A stretch of 24,368 bases of DNA from Chara braunii (GCA_003427395.1 BFEA01000012.1:6379503-6403870), one strand, 5' to 3'; shown: positions 1-8,645, numbered from the stretch's first letter. Numbers and translations: made by a program. Notes: a model not told the origin generated them from the sequence alone.

Positions 1-62
<62 letters not shown>

Positions 63-112
63 AGAGGAAGAAGAGGAAGGAGGAGGAGCAGAGAGAGAGA
101 GGGAGGATACCT
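1..112. repeat. poly(A) and purine-rich low-complexity start
   Basis: Sixty consecutive A residues are followed by a GA-rich purine tract to about position 107. Assemblies often stop at such homopolymers, so this probably marks a contig edge rather than a biological boundary. Confidence 0.95.
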
Positions 113-224
113 GACCGCATCCACCATATGCGAGGGTGGAGGCTTGCAGCGGGTGTCGGACGCTGACGACAGACGACGGAGGCAACTGGAGAGAGAAAGC
201 GTGAGCAATGCAGTGGTCGGCAGG
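99..224. other. possible exon with splice signals on both strands
   Basis: This GC-richer segment can be read as an exon on either strand. On the minus strand a pyrimidine-rich tract ending in CTCTCTCCAG (acceptor AG at 187-186) opens a 75-nt block, 185 down to 111, followed by the donor CAG|GTATCC. All three frames of the block are open. On the plus strand an open, Arg/Glu-rich frame runs from the purine tract to a near-perfect donor, GGCAG|GTAAGT, with GT at 223-224. No protein family is recognised in either reading. The minus reading would agree with other candidate minus-strand exons at 1929-2061 and 2881-3008. The plus reading has the stronger donor. Confidence 0.25.
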
Positions 225-425
225 TAAGTCTCAAAAACTCGCGGGAGACCTCGGGGTATTTCCTACGAAGGAATGGGAAAGTCGAGTGAGCCTTTCGATA
301 GAACACAAAAATGTGTACTGCCACGCATATATGCGAGTGTGTGTGTACGGGCGTGTGTGTGCATATGTGAAAGTGTGTGTGTGTGTGCAAGTGAATGGCG
401 ATGTCACGGCTAAATATACCGCTAC

Positions 426-634
426 ATCCATCAATAGGATGGGCGAAATCGGATGAATCTTCCGTGGATCTCACGCTACATCCATCGTTAGGATAAACAA
501 AATCAGATGGCTCTACGATTAGAACATGAAAATGTACATTGCCTCACTTACTTCTTTACACATGTGTATGTATGTGTTGCGACCGGCTCACACTACTCCC
601 ACCGATAGGAGAAGCAAAACCGAAGGAATCTCCC
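426..634 (+). repeat. three degenerate copies of a ~36 bp repeat
   Basis: Three diverged copies occur near 426-463, 481-516 and 597-634. Each has the form CCAYCRNTAGGAnnnnCAAAAYCgGA followed by a short ATCT/CTCT end. A second shared motif (GATAGAACAC/GATTAGAACAT, then AAAATGTRYATTGCC) sits near 296-322 and 518-544. The rest of 226-780 is unique-looking AT/GT-rich sequence with a short (GT)n stretch at 339-389. No gene was seen there. Confidence 0.5.
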
Positions 635-782
635 GCTGCTACTTGAAATATGCACCGCCACTTTGCGCTCGCCCGCTGACACGCCTTCACTTCCGCTCGC
701 CCGAGGGTTTGCCATTCGTGAGCGTGCGTGTATGAGTGTGTGAGAAAGGCGAAGGGTGGTCCTTGGGTGCAAGTGGCATCTG

Positions 783-955
783 TGTGTTGAGGAACGAGGT
801 TGTGAGCGATACGATAGATTTATCTGGTGTTGGGAGCGTGCGACATTGATCACTGTACGCTCGTACTTCAGGAAAGTTGTTGTCGTCATCATGCGTCATT
901 GTAGTTTAGGCAAGATAGGATCTGCCATCTGTAGTCTGGGTGTCGAGCGCCAGAT
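783..955 (+). repeat. diverged duplicate of 1432-1597
   Basis: This ~170 bp segment and 1432-1597 share a series of collinear motifs: GTGAGYGATACGA, TGTACTTCAG, GTTGTTG and TAGGATCKRCCATYTGTAGTCT. Identity is broken by small indels, so this is an old duplication or two copies of a dispersed repeat. Neither copy has a convincing reading frame. Confidence 0.55.
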
Positions 956-1066
956 AAGGATATCAATTTTGGTTCTTCATTGATGATGATGATGAGACTT
1001 TACCAGCATTGTCGGTTATGAGTTCTTCGTGTCTTCTTATTTGGTGAAACTCGTGATGCAATTCTA

Positions 1067-1149
1067 CTGCTGGTACGAGGTCTCGACTATTTGATCACAT
1101 TCGTATAATGTTGTTGATTTCTGAAGTCTACTATCTCTCGTTTTGTTAC

Positions 1150-1191
<42 letters not shown>

Positions 1192-1273
1192 GCTGTTGGT
1201 ACGAGGTCTCAACTATCTAATCACATTCGTATAATGTTGTTGATTTCTAAAGTCTGCTCTCTCATTTTGTTAC

Positions 1274-1318
<45 letters not shown>

Positions 1319-1319
1319 T
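1067..1319 (+). repeat. 126 bp tandem duplication ending in (ATT)n
   Basis: Two head-to-tail copies with a period of 126 bp. Each starts near GGTACGAGGTCTC, contains ATCACATTCGTATAATG and TTGTTGATTTCT, and ends in an (ATT)n tract (1149-1190 and 1274-1318). Because the microsatellite is part of the unit, both tracts were duplicated with it. The leucine/tyrosine-homopolymer frame across this region is only microsatellite translation. Confidence 0.8.
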
Positions 1320-1385
1320 ACTACTACTACTATTATTATTATTATCATTATTATTATCATTATTTATTATTATTTTATTATTTAT
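1274..1385 (+). repeat. (ATT)n/(ACT)n microsatellite
   Basis: Long imperfect (ATT)n interrupted by (ACT)n and ATC units. A separate (ATT)n tract lies at about 1592-1635. Confidence 0.95.
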
Positions 1386-1431
1386 TTTTCATTTGACGAT
1401 CAGATCCACGATCTTTCTTACATGCATGTGA

Positions 1432-1591
1432 CGTCCGTGTAAGGATCGAGGGTGTGAGTGATACGAGAGACATACCTGGTGCGTGAAGCAAGAGGCATTG
1501 GTCGATATCTGCTTGTACTTCAGAAGGTTGTTGACGTCACCAACGGTGTTATAGTATAGGCTAGATAGGATCGACCATTTGTAGTCTAGGC

Positions 1592-1597
<6 letters not shown>
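1432..1597 (+). repeat. diverged duplicate of 783-955
   Basis: Second copy of the pair described at 783-955; it runs directly into an (ATT)n tract. The stretch 1636-1928 that follows holds no recognisable gene, only a short (CA)n at 1897-1917. Confidence 0.55.
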
Positions 1598-1633
<36 letters not shown>

Positions 1634-1928
1634 TTATTATTCATAATTACAAACAGACTCGCCTTCGTTCTCACTTCACATGCATGCAAACAGGCGGCAC
1701 ATCAAATTGGGGACAAGCGCCCACTAAAAACTCAGAGATATGGTAACGAAAAACACAGTTCAGATACATGCTCGCTTCAGATGGCTATGGCGCGTCAACA
1801 CCTGTATAAACTCACTGTTCGTCACTGCGCCCTATTCTGTTGCTAACACACACTCACTTAGGATCACCTTGGAATATCCCGCACGCGGTACTCGGTACAC
1901 ACATACACACACACAAGCTAGACTCTAC

Positions 1929-2061
1929 CTGCAGCTATAGCGGTCATGGCCGCGGTTATGGCCGCTACTAACCTATCGCTATGGCTAAGCGCCACCTTCT
2001 CGCCCACTTCGTCTTCGGGCTCACTGCAGACCACCTCGCACAAGTCGCTGTAATAGCGCTT
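1929..2061 (-). CDS. candidate exon, unknown protein
   Basis: On the minus strand only one frame is open through this GC-richer block, and it ends at the donor GCTGCAG|GTAGAG (GT at 1928-1927). A plausible acceptor is GCGCTATTACAG, ending at about 2062. The frame gives an acidic stretch (SEPEDEVGEK) followed by an Ala/Thr-rich amphipathic segment (DRLVAAITAAMTAIAAG). The Ala/Thr part is encoded by two related 15-18 nt units, so part may come from a short duplication. No family is recognised. It would lie on the same strand as the candidates at 111-185 and 2881-3008, but phase compatibility was not established. Confidence 0.3.
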
Positions 2062-2291
2062 CCGCATGGCTCTCGCGGGAATGAATGAATGATGGGCGCT
2101 GCCTCTTGATTTATACTTTTGTAACCCGATAGTCTGTCCTCTTCCACCAGGCCCTTGGTGCGCACAGTCCCACATGGTACATGCTAACTGGATTAATTGA
2201 GACTGGGACTAGATACCGTTGACTCAGCGAGGGTGGACTTCACCACTCGCCCACTTGCTTCTGATCTGCTGTGAGCAGCGTTTGAAAGGCC

Positions 2292-2328
2292 ACTTTCGGA
2301 CCTTCCGAAAGTCTGTGGGCTTGGCCCT
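2292..2328. other. two adjacent short hairpins
   Basis: ACTTTCGG pairs perfectly with CCGAAAGT across a 5-nt loop (2292-2312). It is followed at once by GGGC-ttg-GCCC (2318-2328). Around them, 2180-2640 is non-coding-looking sequence in which a CTACGACCTYAACC motif occurs twice (about 2343 and 2374). Confidence 0.5.
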
Positions 2329-2639
2329 TCGACACTGTTGCAGCTACGACCTCAACCTTTCACGACTGTAGTAGCTACGACCTTAACCCTTAAGGAGTCC
2401 TACAACTACGACTTTTATAACTCCCTAAGACTTATACTCGAAGGTCTACAGATTGAACCCCTGCAACCTACGGACCCTACGAGAGTCTACCTACTGTTAC
2501 AATACACGAGTCATGGACTCTACTCTCGGGTCAACACAAATACTCTACATAGGTAAAATAAGTCTAGGGATCGAGCCCTGGGATCTGCCTTCGCTACTTC
2601 GAATAGGTGAATACCGTTTTAGACAAACAGAAACTATCA

Positions 2640-2850
2640 TACATAATAAACAAACACAGATAGATAGGCGAACAACGATAGACAGACAAAACATCCAAAC
2701 AGATGAGCTCCGTCTACATGAGGGTGTGCATGAAAGGGAGTGAGAGAGTGACAAACAGACAGGCGGACAGTGACAGACAGACAAATACGGTCAGTCAGAC
2801 GGACAGACACAGACATATAAACACAACCACGAAGAGAGGGAAAGAGAGAA
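2640..2850 (+). repeat. (CAGA)n-like low-complexity tract
   Basis: Irregular CAGACAGA/CAGACGGA/GATAGATAG units, densest at 2752-2818, grade into a GA-rich tract. No gene was seen. Confidence 0.7.
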
Positions 2851-2880
2851 AGATGAAGGTGGTGATGAAAGGGTACATAC

Positions 2881-3008
2881 CTGATCTTGGCGATGGTTAG
2901 TAAAGGTCGACATCTTCTTGTACTTGGACTCTATTGCGGACGTCGGCAACTGCATTATCAATTCGTAAAGTAGCAGTAGCTGTATGATAGGAGTCTGAGC
3001 GTCGAAAA
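2881..3008 (-). CDS. candidate 128-nt internal exon, unknown protein
   Basis: On the minus strand a pyrimidine-rich acceptor (TTTCTCTTTCCACTTAG, AG at 3010-3009) opens a 128-nt block that ends at the consensus donor GATCAG|GTATGT (GT at 2880-2879). One frame is open across the entire block, entering after 2 nt and leaving at a codon boundary. Its 42 residues begin FDAQTPIIQLLLLYEL and continue with a Lys-rich segment (ESKYKKMSTF). The combination of two good splice signals and a full open frame is the reason for the call. A 42-codon open frame alone is not rare. The protein is not recognised. Confidence 0.35.
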
Positions 3009-3212
3009 CTAAGTGGAAAGAGAAACTTTGAGTGCTTATACAGTGACGACGAGAGTATGCGCTCCTAAGCGATCAGGATCGGTGTTTCCGGTTCTCCACT
3101 AGAAAAAGATCGGTGTAATTCTGTTTTTTTTACAGCAACGGATTTCCTGGTTTTCGACGTGATTTTGCAATCTCAAATCTGTCATGTCACCTCTGATAAT
3201 TCTGTGACGTTA

Positions 3213-3213
3213 C

Positions 3214-3262
<49 letters not shown>

Positions 3263-3298
3263 GCTACTATTATTGTTATATTATTATTGATATTATTA

Positions 3299-3333
<35 letters not shown>

Positions 3334-3352
3334 TATTATTATTATTATTGCG
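3213..3352 (+). repeat. (ATT)n microsatellite
   Basis: Imperfect (ATT)n with GTT, GAT and ATATT interruptions. A purine-rich tract with short A-runs lies beyond, at 3720-3835. Confidence 0.95.
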
Positions 3353-3359
3353 GTAACCT

Positions 3360-3746
3360 ATGATCCCAACACACCTCGTGCCCACCCTAGGTGAAGGCAG
3401 GCCTGAATATCTGCGAAAGGCCCCTACATTGACCTTGTTCAATGAGGACCTCGGACAATTGCAGCAAGCGGTTAAGCCAGGACATGGGTTATTACACCCT
3501 AAGCGTGCGCAGCATAAAGGCCGCAGACCCTTGAGAAACGCAGAATTGTCACCAAACCCAAGCGCGGACGCTAAGTGGCGTGGGTCACGGCCAAACAGCG
3601 TAACACTAGCAGATTATGACCAGACAGGGCATCAAACACACATGGTTCTAGAAACACGCATGCGGAACCGTGAGCGGGTTGCTATACCCCGGGGTGTGTG
3701 GCAGGTACAAAGAAAATGTATGAGGGTGAAAAAGAAGAAATGTTAG
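3360..3746 (+). other. 128-codon open frame, coding status doubtful
   Basis: An ATG-initiated frame of 128 codons is basic and Arg/Pro/Gln-rich in its middle and ends in a Lys run from the following purine tract. A splice donor consensus (GTGGCAG|GTACAAAG, near 3703-3708) lies inside the frame, so the first ~115 codons could be a first exon. There is no recognisable domain, and open frames of this length are expected by chance several times in a 24 kb window. It is listed for completeness only. Confidence 0.15.
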
Positions 3747-3989
3747 AAAAGGAGAAAAAAAAAAAGGATGAAAGAAGGAGAAGAGAGAGGAAGGAGGAGG
3801 AAAGTGAAATGAGGAGGGGACCAATGATGAGGAGGGCGAAATGACTGTTTTTTTTTGTGGCTCCTGTGTTTTCTTTTTCTTTTAATTTATGTAAAGAGAA
3901 ATTATTTATTGTACTGCAAATATTCTTATTACTATTGCTCTCTGAATTAAATTATTTTTATGGTTGATTGTCATTATTATTGACTATCA

Positions 3990-4385
3990 TTCATTGATTA
4001 GCATCATGGGCAAAAAGGCGGATCAGATGGGGAGGGAAGGAGCGAGGTACCAGAGGAAGATATCATCACCGTGTGACGGTGCCTCTCTATTCCATCCTCC
4101 TCTGTTCTCTCCTTTGTCTAATCCCTTCATTTCCTTTTTATTACCATATCTGTCCAGGAAGTATTATTATAATCGTCATCGTTTATTATCATATTGCCAT
4201 TGAAGGTAATGGGGAGGGTCAGATACGAAGAAGTACGGGGCACTGAAGAGGAGAGAGACATCATCACCGTGTGACAATACCTACCTCCTTCATCCTTCCC
4301 CAATTTCCCGTGTTCTAATCCCCTCATTTCCCTATGTTTTCACAACTATCCGAAATTGTATGATCTCTCTGAATTAAAAATCTAC
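3990..4385 (+). repeat. degenerate ~198 bp tandem duplication
   Basis: TCATCACCGTGTGAC occurs at 4063 and again at 4261. Both copies are followed by CC-rich pyrimidine sequence and then TCTAATCCCYTCATTTCC. Both copies also begin with a GGGGAGGG-containing purine block. The duplicate halves are heavily diverged. Confidence 0.5.
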
Positions 4386-4388
4386 TCC

Positions 4389-4481
4389 ATGGAGAGGGAT
4401 GACCAGACAGATAGAGACAACAAGGCGATTGCGGGAGCTCTGCTGGAGTTCGGGAGGAACTCTGGAGGCAGGGAACTGTAA
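4389..4481 (+). CDS. small ORF or first exon, unknown
   Basis: An ATG with an upstream in-frame TAA opens a 30-residue frame that starts MERDDQTDRDNKAIAG, continues with ALLEFGRNSGG, and stops at TAA (4479-4481). The stop overlaps a possible donor (CT|GTAAGG, GT at 4478-4479), so this could be the start of a spliced gene. No family is recognised and no other exon could be tied to it. Confidence 0.2.
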   Translation: MERDDQTDRDNKAIAGALLEFGRNSGGREL

Positions 4482-4703
4482 GGTACGCATGTTTCATTTC
4501 GTTCTTGTATCCCTTAATGGCTGCATCTCTCTTTCATACTGCATGTAGGAATGTATGTTATACTATTTCCTTGTTTTCTTCATGACAAAAAAATTATCAG
4601 AAAAAAAATGAGCATATGCGTGAAGTAATAACCTTGCCTGAAGTAAGACAGGAACCTAGGAGAACCGAGAAGGAACCTAGTTTTGCCTGGTTTGGGAGAC
4701 GAA

Positions 4704-5904
4704 GTTGTGTGATGGAGGCTCCCGTGGAGTCGTCACACAACCTGCATGAACTGATGAAAGTGAATGATGGGGTACTCCCATGCAAAGTACCCTGTCATTC
4801 ATCCGACTAAGTAACTCGTTGATGAAATGATTGTTTGGTTCCAACGTTGGTGACTGGAAGCTGCCGTGCGGTTTTCTTTATTACCATACAGGCTAGATCT
4901 AAGAGGTAATTCGGTACTCTCCTGAGGTACGTATCATCGACGACTAATAAAAGCAAAGGTAGTAGAAGACTCTCGTGGGGCTCTCCTATCACGGATCTGA
5001 CTAGACTCGGAAGGGAATTAAGTACTAACCGGGTGAGTACACGAACTCATAAGTCTAAGACGATTTGTCCGACTTCCCATGGGAGTCGGCATACCTTTTG
5101 CTCATTTACGATGAATAGCCAAGGTAGATAAACGGTCAGGACAACTTAATTAAGAGTTGTTTTGACTGATCTCCTACGCATCGAACTGATAGTAGGATAA
5201 CTCCCGTGGGGTCATCCTAATATTTGTTTGATTAAAGATCAATTAACGGGGGAAGGATTGAAGTGATTGTGTTTGGACAATAGAGGGATACTCCTGGGTG
5301 AGTAACCCTTCTACTTGTTGGAGTATAACTGATGGGTGGCATGATTAATTATTAACGGTCTATTTATTTAACATTGGATCAAGTTACGGGAGACACCCGT
5401 GGGGCCATCCTATCGCTTAATCAAGAGAATGGTAGTCGAAGTCATTCGGATAGTAGTAGGATAACTCGCGTGGGGTCATCCTATTGCTTGTTTGACTCTA
5501 TCTTAACAATTATAGTAAAATACTCCAGAAAAAGGAGGATCTGGTGTTTGCCTGGGTCCGCTGACATAATCCTAGCTCGTCTGACTCTGAAAACGTAATA
5601 GGGTCACTCCCGTGGGGTCATCTTATTACACTTTTGAGGATAGGCTGGGTTTTAATCAAAGAGTAATAGGAGGCTTCTATGAAGGCCACCTATTGCTAAC
5701 TAGATTTCTATACCAATCCTGCTGAGACATTGTCTGGAATGTGTCAAATCTGTTTTCATGTTTGACTGATTTCGTGTGGATTGCATGAAATTGAAAGGGT
5801 AGTTGAATGCTCCCATGGGGCTCTTCAACTACTCGTGTGACTAACCGACTGTCTGGAATTGATCAAGTAGTGGAAGATTCCCGGGTGAATCAACCCACTA
5901 CTTG
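4704..5904. repeat. array of ~15 stem-loops with a shared apical core
   Basis: Hairpins lie at 4704-4741, 4762-4800, 4913-4930, 4963-4988, 5022-5040, 5069-5089, 5135-5166, 5193-5219, 5281-5313, 5387-5411, 5457-5483, 5595-5629, 5662-5697, 5799-5832 and 5864-5904, with starts about 50-150 nt apart. About eight share an apical core CTCC-CRT-GGRG closing a 3-nt loop (CGT or CAT); three others have a 6-nt loop of the form CYGGGT. The lower stems, 6-10 bp, differ completely between units (GTTGTGTGA, TAGGAT, GTAATAG, GTAGTTGAA, CAAGTAGTGG). Linkers often carry TTGTTTGACT or close variants. No protein frame explains the block. It could be a tandem-derived structured RNA, a hairpin satellite, or a domesticated or organelle-derived hairpin element. 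Strand and transcription are unknown, although G-T wobbles as written hint at the plus strand. Confidence 0.75.
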
Positions 5905-5945
5905 CGTATGTGAGGACAAAAAAAAGAGAAAGGAAAAAGTGAATA

Positions 5946-6320
5946 CTCCAGCGGGAGCAAAAGTCATAAAAGAAACAGAATAAAAGGCAAATACCGCGGA
6001 GACAAAGAATTAAAAAAGAAGAAGTTTTGTGTAGCTTTGGTTCATTGATAAACTTCTAAGAGAGAAAATTGCCGACGACATGAATTGATCTCAACTAAAC
6101 TACCGCATAAGCACCAAAGGGTGCGCATATCCGCAGGAAAGAAAATGCAAGGACTGAGAGTAGGGGAAACATGAGTCCCCTAAGACAACTTAGGACATAG
6201 GTAATAGACTCCTTGAACGAAAGGAGGAGGGGTGATAAACGACTTAAGGTAGGTAGAAGCTAAAGAGCTAGCTCACAAGACCAGATCTAAAGGGTTGACC
6301 CTCAAATATCAATATGAGGG
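5946..6320. other. second cluster of short hairpins
   Basis: Directly after the array come CTCC-agcg-GGAG (5946-5957), GCACC-aaag-GGTGC (6111-6124), TAGGGGA/TCCCCTA (6161-6182), CCTAAG-acaa-CTTAGG (6179-6194), CTCCTT/AAGGAG (6209-6226), the palindrome GAGCTAGCTC (6265-6274) and CCCTCA/TGAGGG (6299-6320). These lack the conserved core of the upstream array. The hairpins at 6161-6182 and 6179-6194 share bases and cannot both form. No catalytic-intron core motif was recognised. Confidence 0.5.
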
Positions 6321-6324
6321 AAAT

Positions 6325-7095
6325 CGAGAGGGGGTATAGAATCTTTGTTGACCTCTGTGTGTGTAGGTTTCTGTTTTGATTTACTGGAATTGAATGAGAA
6401 ATCCTACAAAGAGAACTCAATATTTTTGTTATCTCTTGATAATACATCGGTCGTTGCAGATTCAATTTTTCCCCCTTGACTTAATACCCACGTCTAAAGT
6501 CAAACCCTGTGATCAGTAAAATTGTCCCCTTTGGTCATTGCCTAAATGGTCCTAGTCACTCTCAAAGGTCCTTTAAAAAAATGTGAAGGGGCTTGGCTTA
6601 CATCTCAGGAAATATAGAACTATCATACATGGTTTGGGGAGTGAAGGACAATGTCAATGGTTGATGGTTGACGTCTTTAGTGCATGGCATGTGAACTATC
6701 TTTACATTATTCTGTGCAGGTCTGTCTTGTGCATGGTTTGGATTGAACTGGGATTAACCTCGTGAAGAGTCTTGGACACACTGCACTTGTGAAAGTGGAA
6801 AGGGTTCTTAGCGGTAATACCTCCATATTCATTATCAATCCTATATAACTTTTATACTATCTGATGTTCAGTCATATGTTAAGTGAAATAGAATGTCTTT
6901 GGTAGTAAAATGGTTTAATTGATACTTTGATTGCAGTGGTTAGAAGAATAATATGTTTTGAGAGCAGAAGCGAAAATAGGCGACCTTCTAAAAGTTTGAT
7001 TTGAATATCTAGAAGTTCAGGATAGGAAAATCACATACCGAACATAACTTGACTAATTGGTCAGTCTTAAACGTCTTACCGCGTGTACCCCGTTT
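6325..7095. other. no feature recognised
   Basis: AT-rich, unique-looking sequence. Open frames are short and carry no recognisable motif. No repeat shared with the rest of the window was noticed. Confidence 0.5.
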
Positions 7096-7099
7096 CCTC

Positions 7100-7101
<2 letters not shown>

Positions 7102-7137
<36 letters not shown>

Positions 7138-7140
7138 CCC
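7102..7140 (+). repeat. poly(C) tract
   Basis: A run of 33 C residues interrupted by one T before six more C. The proline-rich frames here are its translation. Confidence 0.95.
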
Positions 7141-7264
7141 CGACAACGCGGAGGCAGCTGGCAGGTTAAGAGGAGTAGATCCTCCTCTCTCTCATCTTCC
7201 CATTTCTTTTTTTCTCCCTCTTCACTCAATTCCCACAGTTTTTCCGGGTGTGCAATGTGGATCG

Positions 7265-7465
7265 CGAGATCTCAAAATCTCGTGGCCACATTTACCTGTC
7301 CAAAACGAAGTGGGAGCCTTTGTGCTCCCACACAGTCTGAAAAGACTGTTGTTTTGTTTGCTTTCCTTTTTTTTTTTTTTTTTAATGCCGTTGGCTTATG
7401 CCAACGGTCACGTCGTGGGTTCACCACGACTGTTGAAATACAAACCCGTGTTCAAATCCCACGGG
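7265..7465. other. cluster of six perfect hairpins
   Basis: Within 200 bp there are six mismatch-free stem-loops: CGAGAT/ATCTCG (7265-7282), GTGGGAGC/GCTCCCAC (7310-7331), ACAGTCT-gaaa-AGACTGT (7332-7349), CCGTTGGC-ttat-GCCAACGG (7388-7407), GTCGTGG-gttca-CCACGAC (7412-7430) and CCCGTG/CACGGG (7445-7465). A T-run lies at about 7367-7383. By a rough count a random sequence should have a 6-bp perfect hairpin with a short loop only every ~600 bp. The last stem holds a B-box-like GTTCAAATCCC, but no full tRNA fold fits. Function unknown. Confidence 0.65.
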
Positions 7466-7499
7466 GATTGGACCTTTTTTCGATTTATGTGTATCATTT

Positions 7500-8640
7500 T
7501 TGCGTAGGGGCCATGCTGTATCCGCGCGCGCAGCTAATTTCAACCGTGCAATCTTAAAGATCCCGTGACTGAAATCGGTTGCGTCCTCCAGCCTGGGCAA
7601 CTCCAAAACAAGTTGTGCCCAGTAGGCCGGTCGTTGGGCTCGATCACTGAGTCTGCAGGGTGACAGTTTGATGGCGGTAGCTACTTGGCTAGCTCCTTTC
7701 ACAGAAACTAAGCTGCAACACTTCTATATGAAGTGGTGTAGCACCCAGTAGGCCCTGCCTGACGTCCCATAGGCCCAACCCTCCTTACTTGGTTTCTTGG
7801 TTGACCGCCAGCGTCAACTGCGGTGGTCTCCAGCTTCAAGTAGGGCAGGGCGCTGGCCCTATCGGCTACACCACTGTCCCTTACGAGGAATCTACCCCGC
7901 AGCTAATACCTTCTTCGCACCGTGTTTTAATCTTCGGCGCGGTCAGCTTCCCATCCCACAAAGGCCTTCAATCGCGCGGCTTAATAGTCGCGCGTCAGTC
8001 TTTCAGGTAGAATAGTTTAGTCTTAGCCTTTCCACGACCTCCTGCTCTTGCGGCCTTGTCGAAAACCACAGCCGACAGGTTGTATCGCCGACTCCCGTTG
8101 TTTCGATCGGACGTCATTAACGTCCTACGTCAACGACTTCATGTTCTAACAATTAAAGTCTCTCGGCCGTAGGATTGGTCTGAATAAACTTTCTAGCAAT
8201 GTCAATCTCATCAAGTCCTTTAATCCATCGAAAGAGTTGGACAGCGTCCAACGTTTAAAATCCCCGACAAATACCCTTGTCAGGGTATTTGCCCCGACAA
8301 CGTTTCCCGCGCCCATACGATAGATAATGACTACCTGGCCTCTGGTCTTGGTAGGAGAGGGGGCAGCTGCCCACCCTAGAATGCCACCGTGTGCATGCCC
8401 TGAGCATCCCATATTCTGTGGTCTTTGGATTACTTTGTGATCATTATCCTCCTTTTCCAAGGAGATCGCCCCCTTTGTTGAAGGAAGCCTTCACTGTATT
8501 TTTGTTAAAGGGCTATGACTTTGAGATATCATCATTTGAATTGACTGAGCCTCGGTAATCTGGAATTGCATATATTACAATATTCTGGGACTTAGTCTCA
8601 TTGTTATGGTTACGTTAGAGTTGCTTTCCCCATGCTTACG
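7500..8640. other. non-coding-looking stretch with scattered hairpins
   Basis: No gene was recognised; a 104-codon minus-strand frame at 8146-8460 has no known motif. Further perfect stems occur: CACTTC-tatat-GAAGTG (about 7718-7734), GGACGT-catta-ACGTCC (about 8109-8125), GTTGGAC-agc-GTCCAAC (8236-8252), a 10-bp stem CAAATACCCT-tgtc-AGGGTATTTG (8268-8291) and the palindrome GGGCAGCTGCCC (8361-8372). The motif CCCCGACAA occurs on both sides of the 10-bp stem as a direct repeat. Confidence 0.45.
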
Positions 8641-8645
8641 CGATA

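Noticed and set aside
1108-1431. 107-codon plus-strand ORF
   Set aside because: It is translation of (ATT)n as poly-Tyr and poly-Leu; no unique coding sequence.
4704-5904. CRISPR array
   Set aside because: The repeats are imperfect, spacing is irregular, the similarity is confined to hairpin tips, and the setting is a eukaryotic nuclear genome.
5946-6320. Group I or group II intron core
   Set aside because: No recognisable group I P/Q/R/S elements or group II domain V were found.
7332-7383. Hairpin followed by a T-run, like a bacterial intrinsic terminator
   Set aside because: The context is eukaryotic and the T-run starts ~18 nt after the stem; treated as part of the hairpin cluster.
7388-7465. 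Possible tRNA with GTTCAAATCCC T-loop
   Set aside because: The stem-loops do not match D, anticodon and T arm geometry, position 33 is not T, and no acceptor stem forms.
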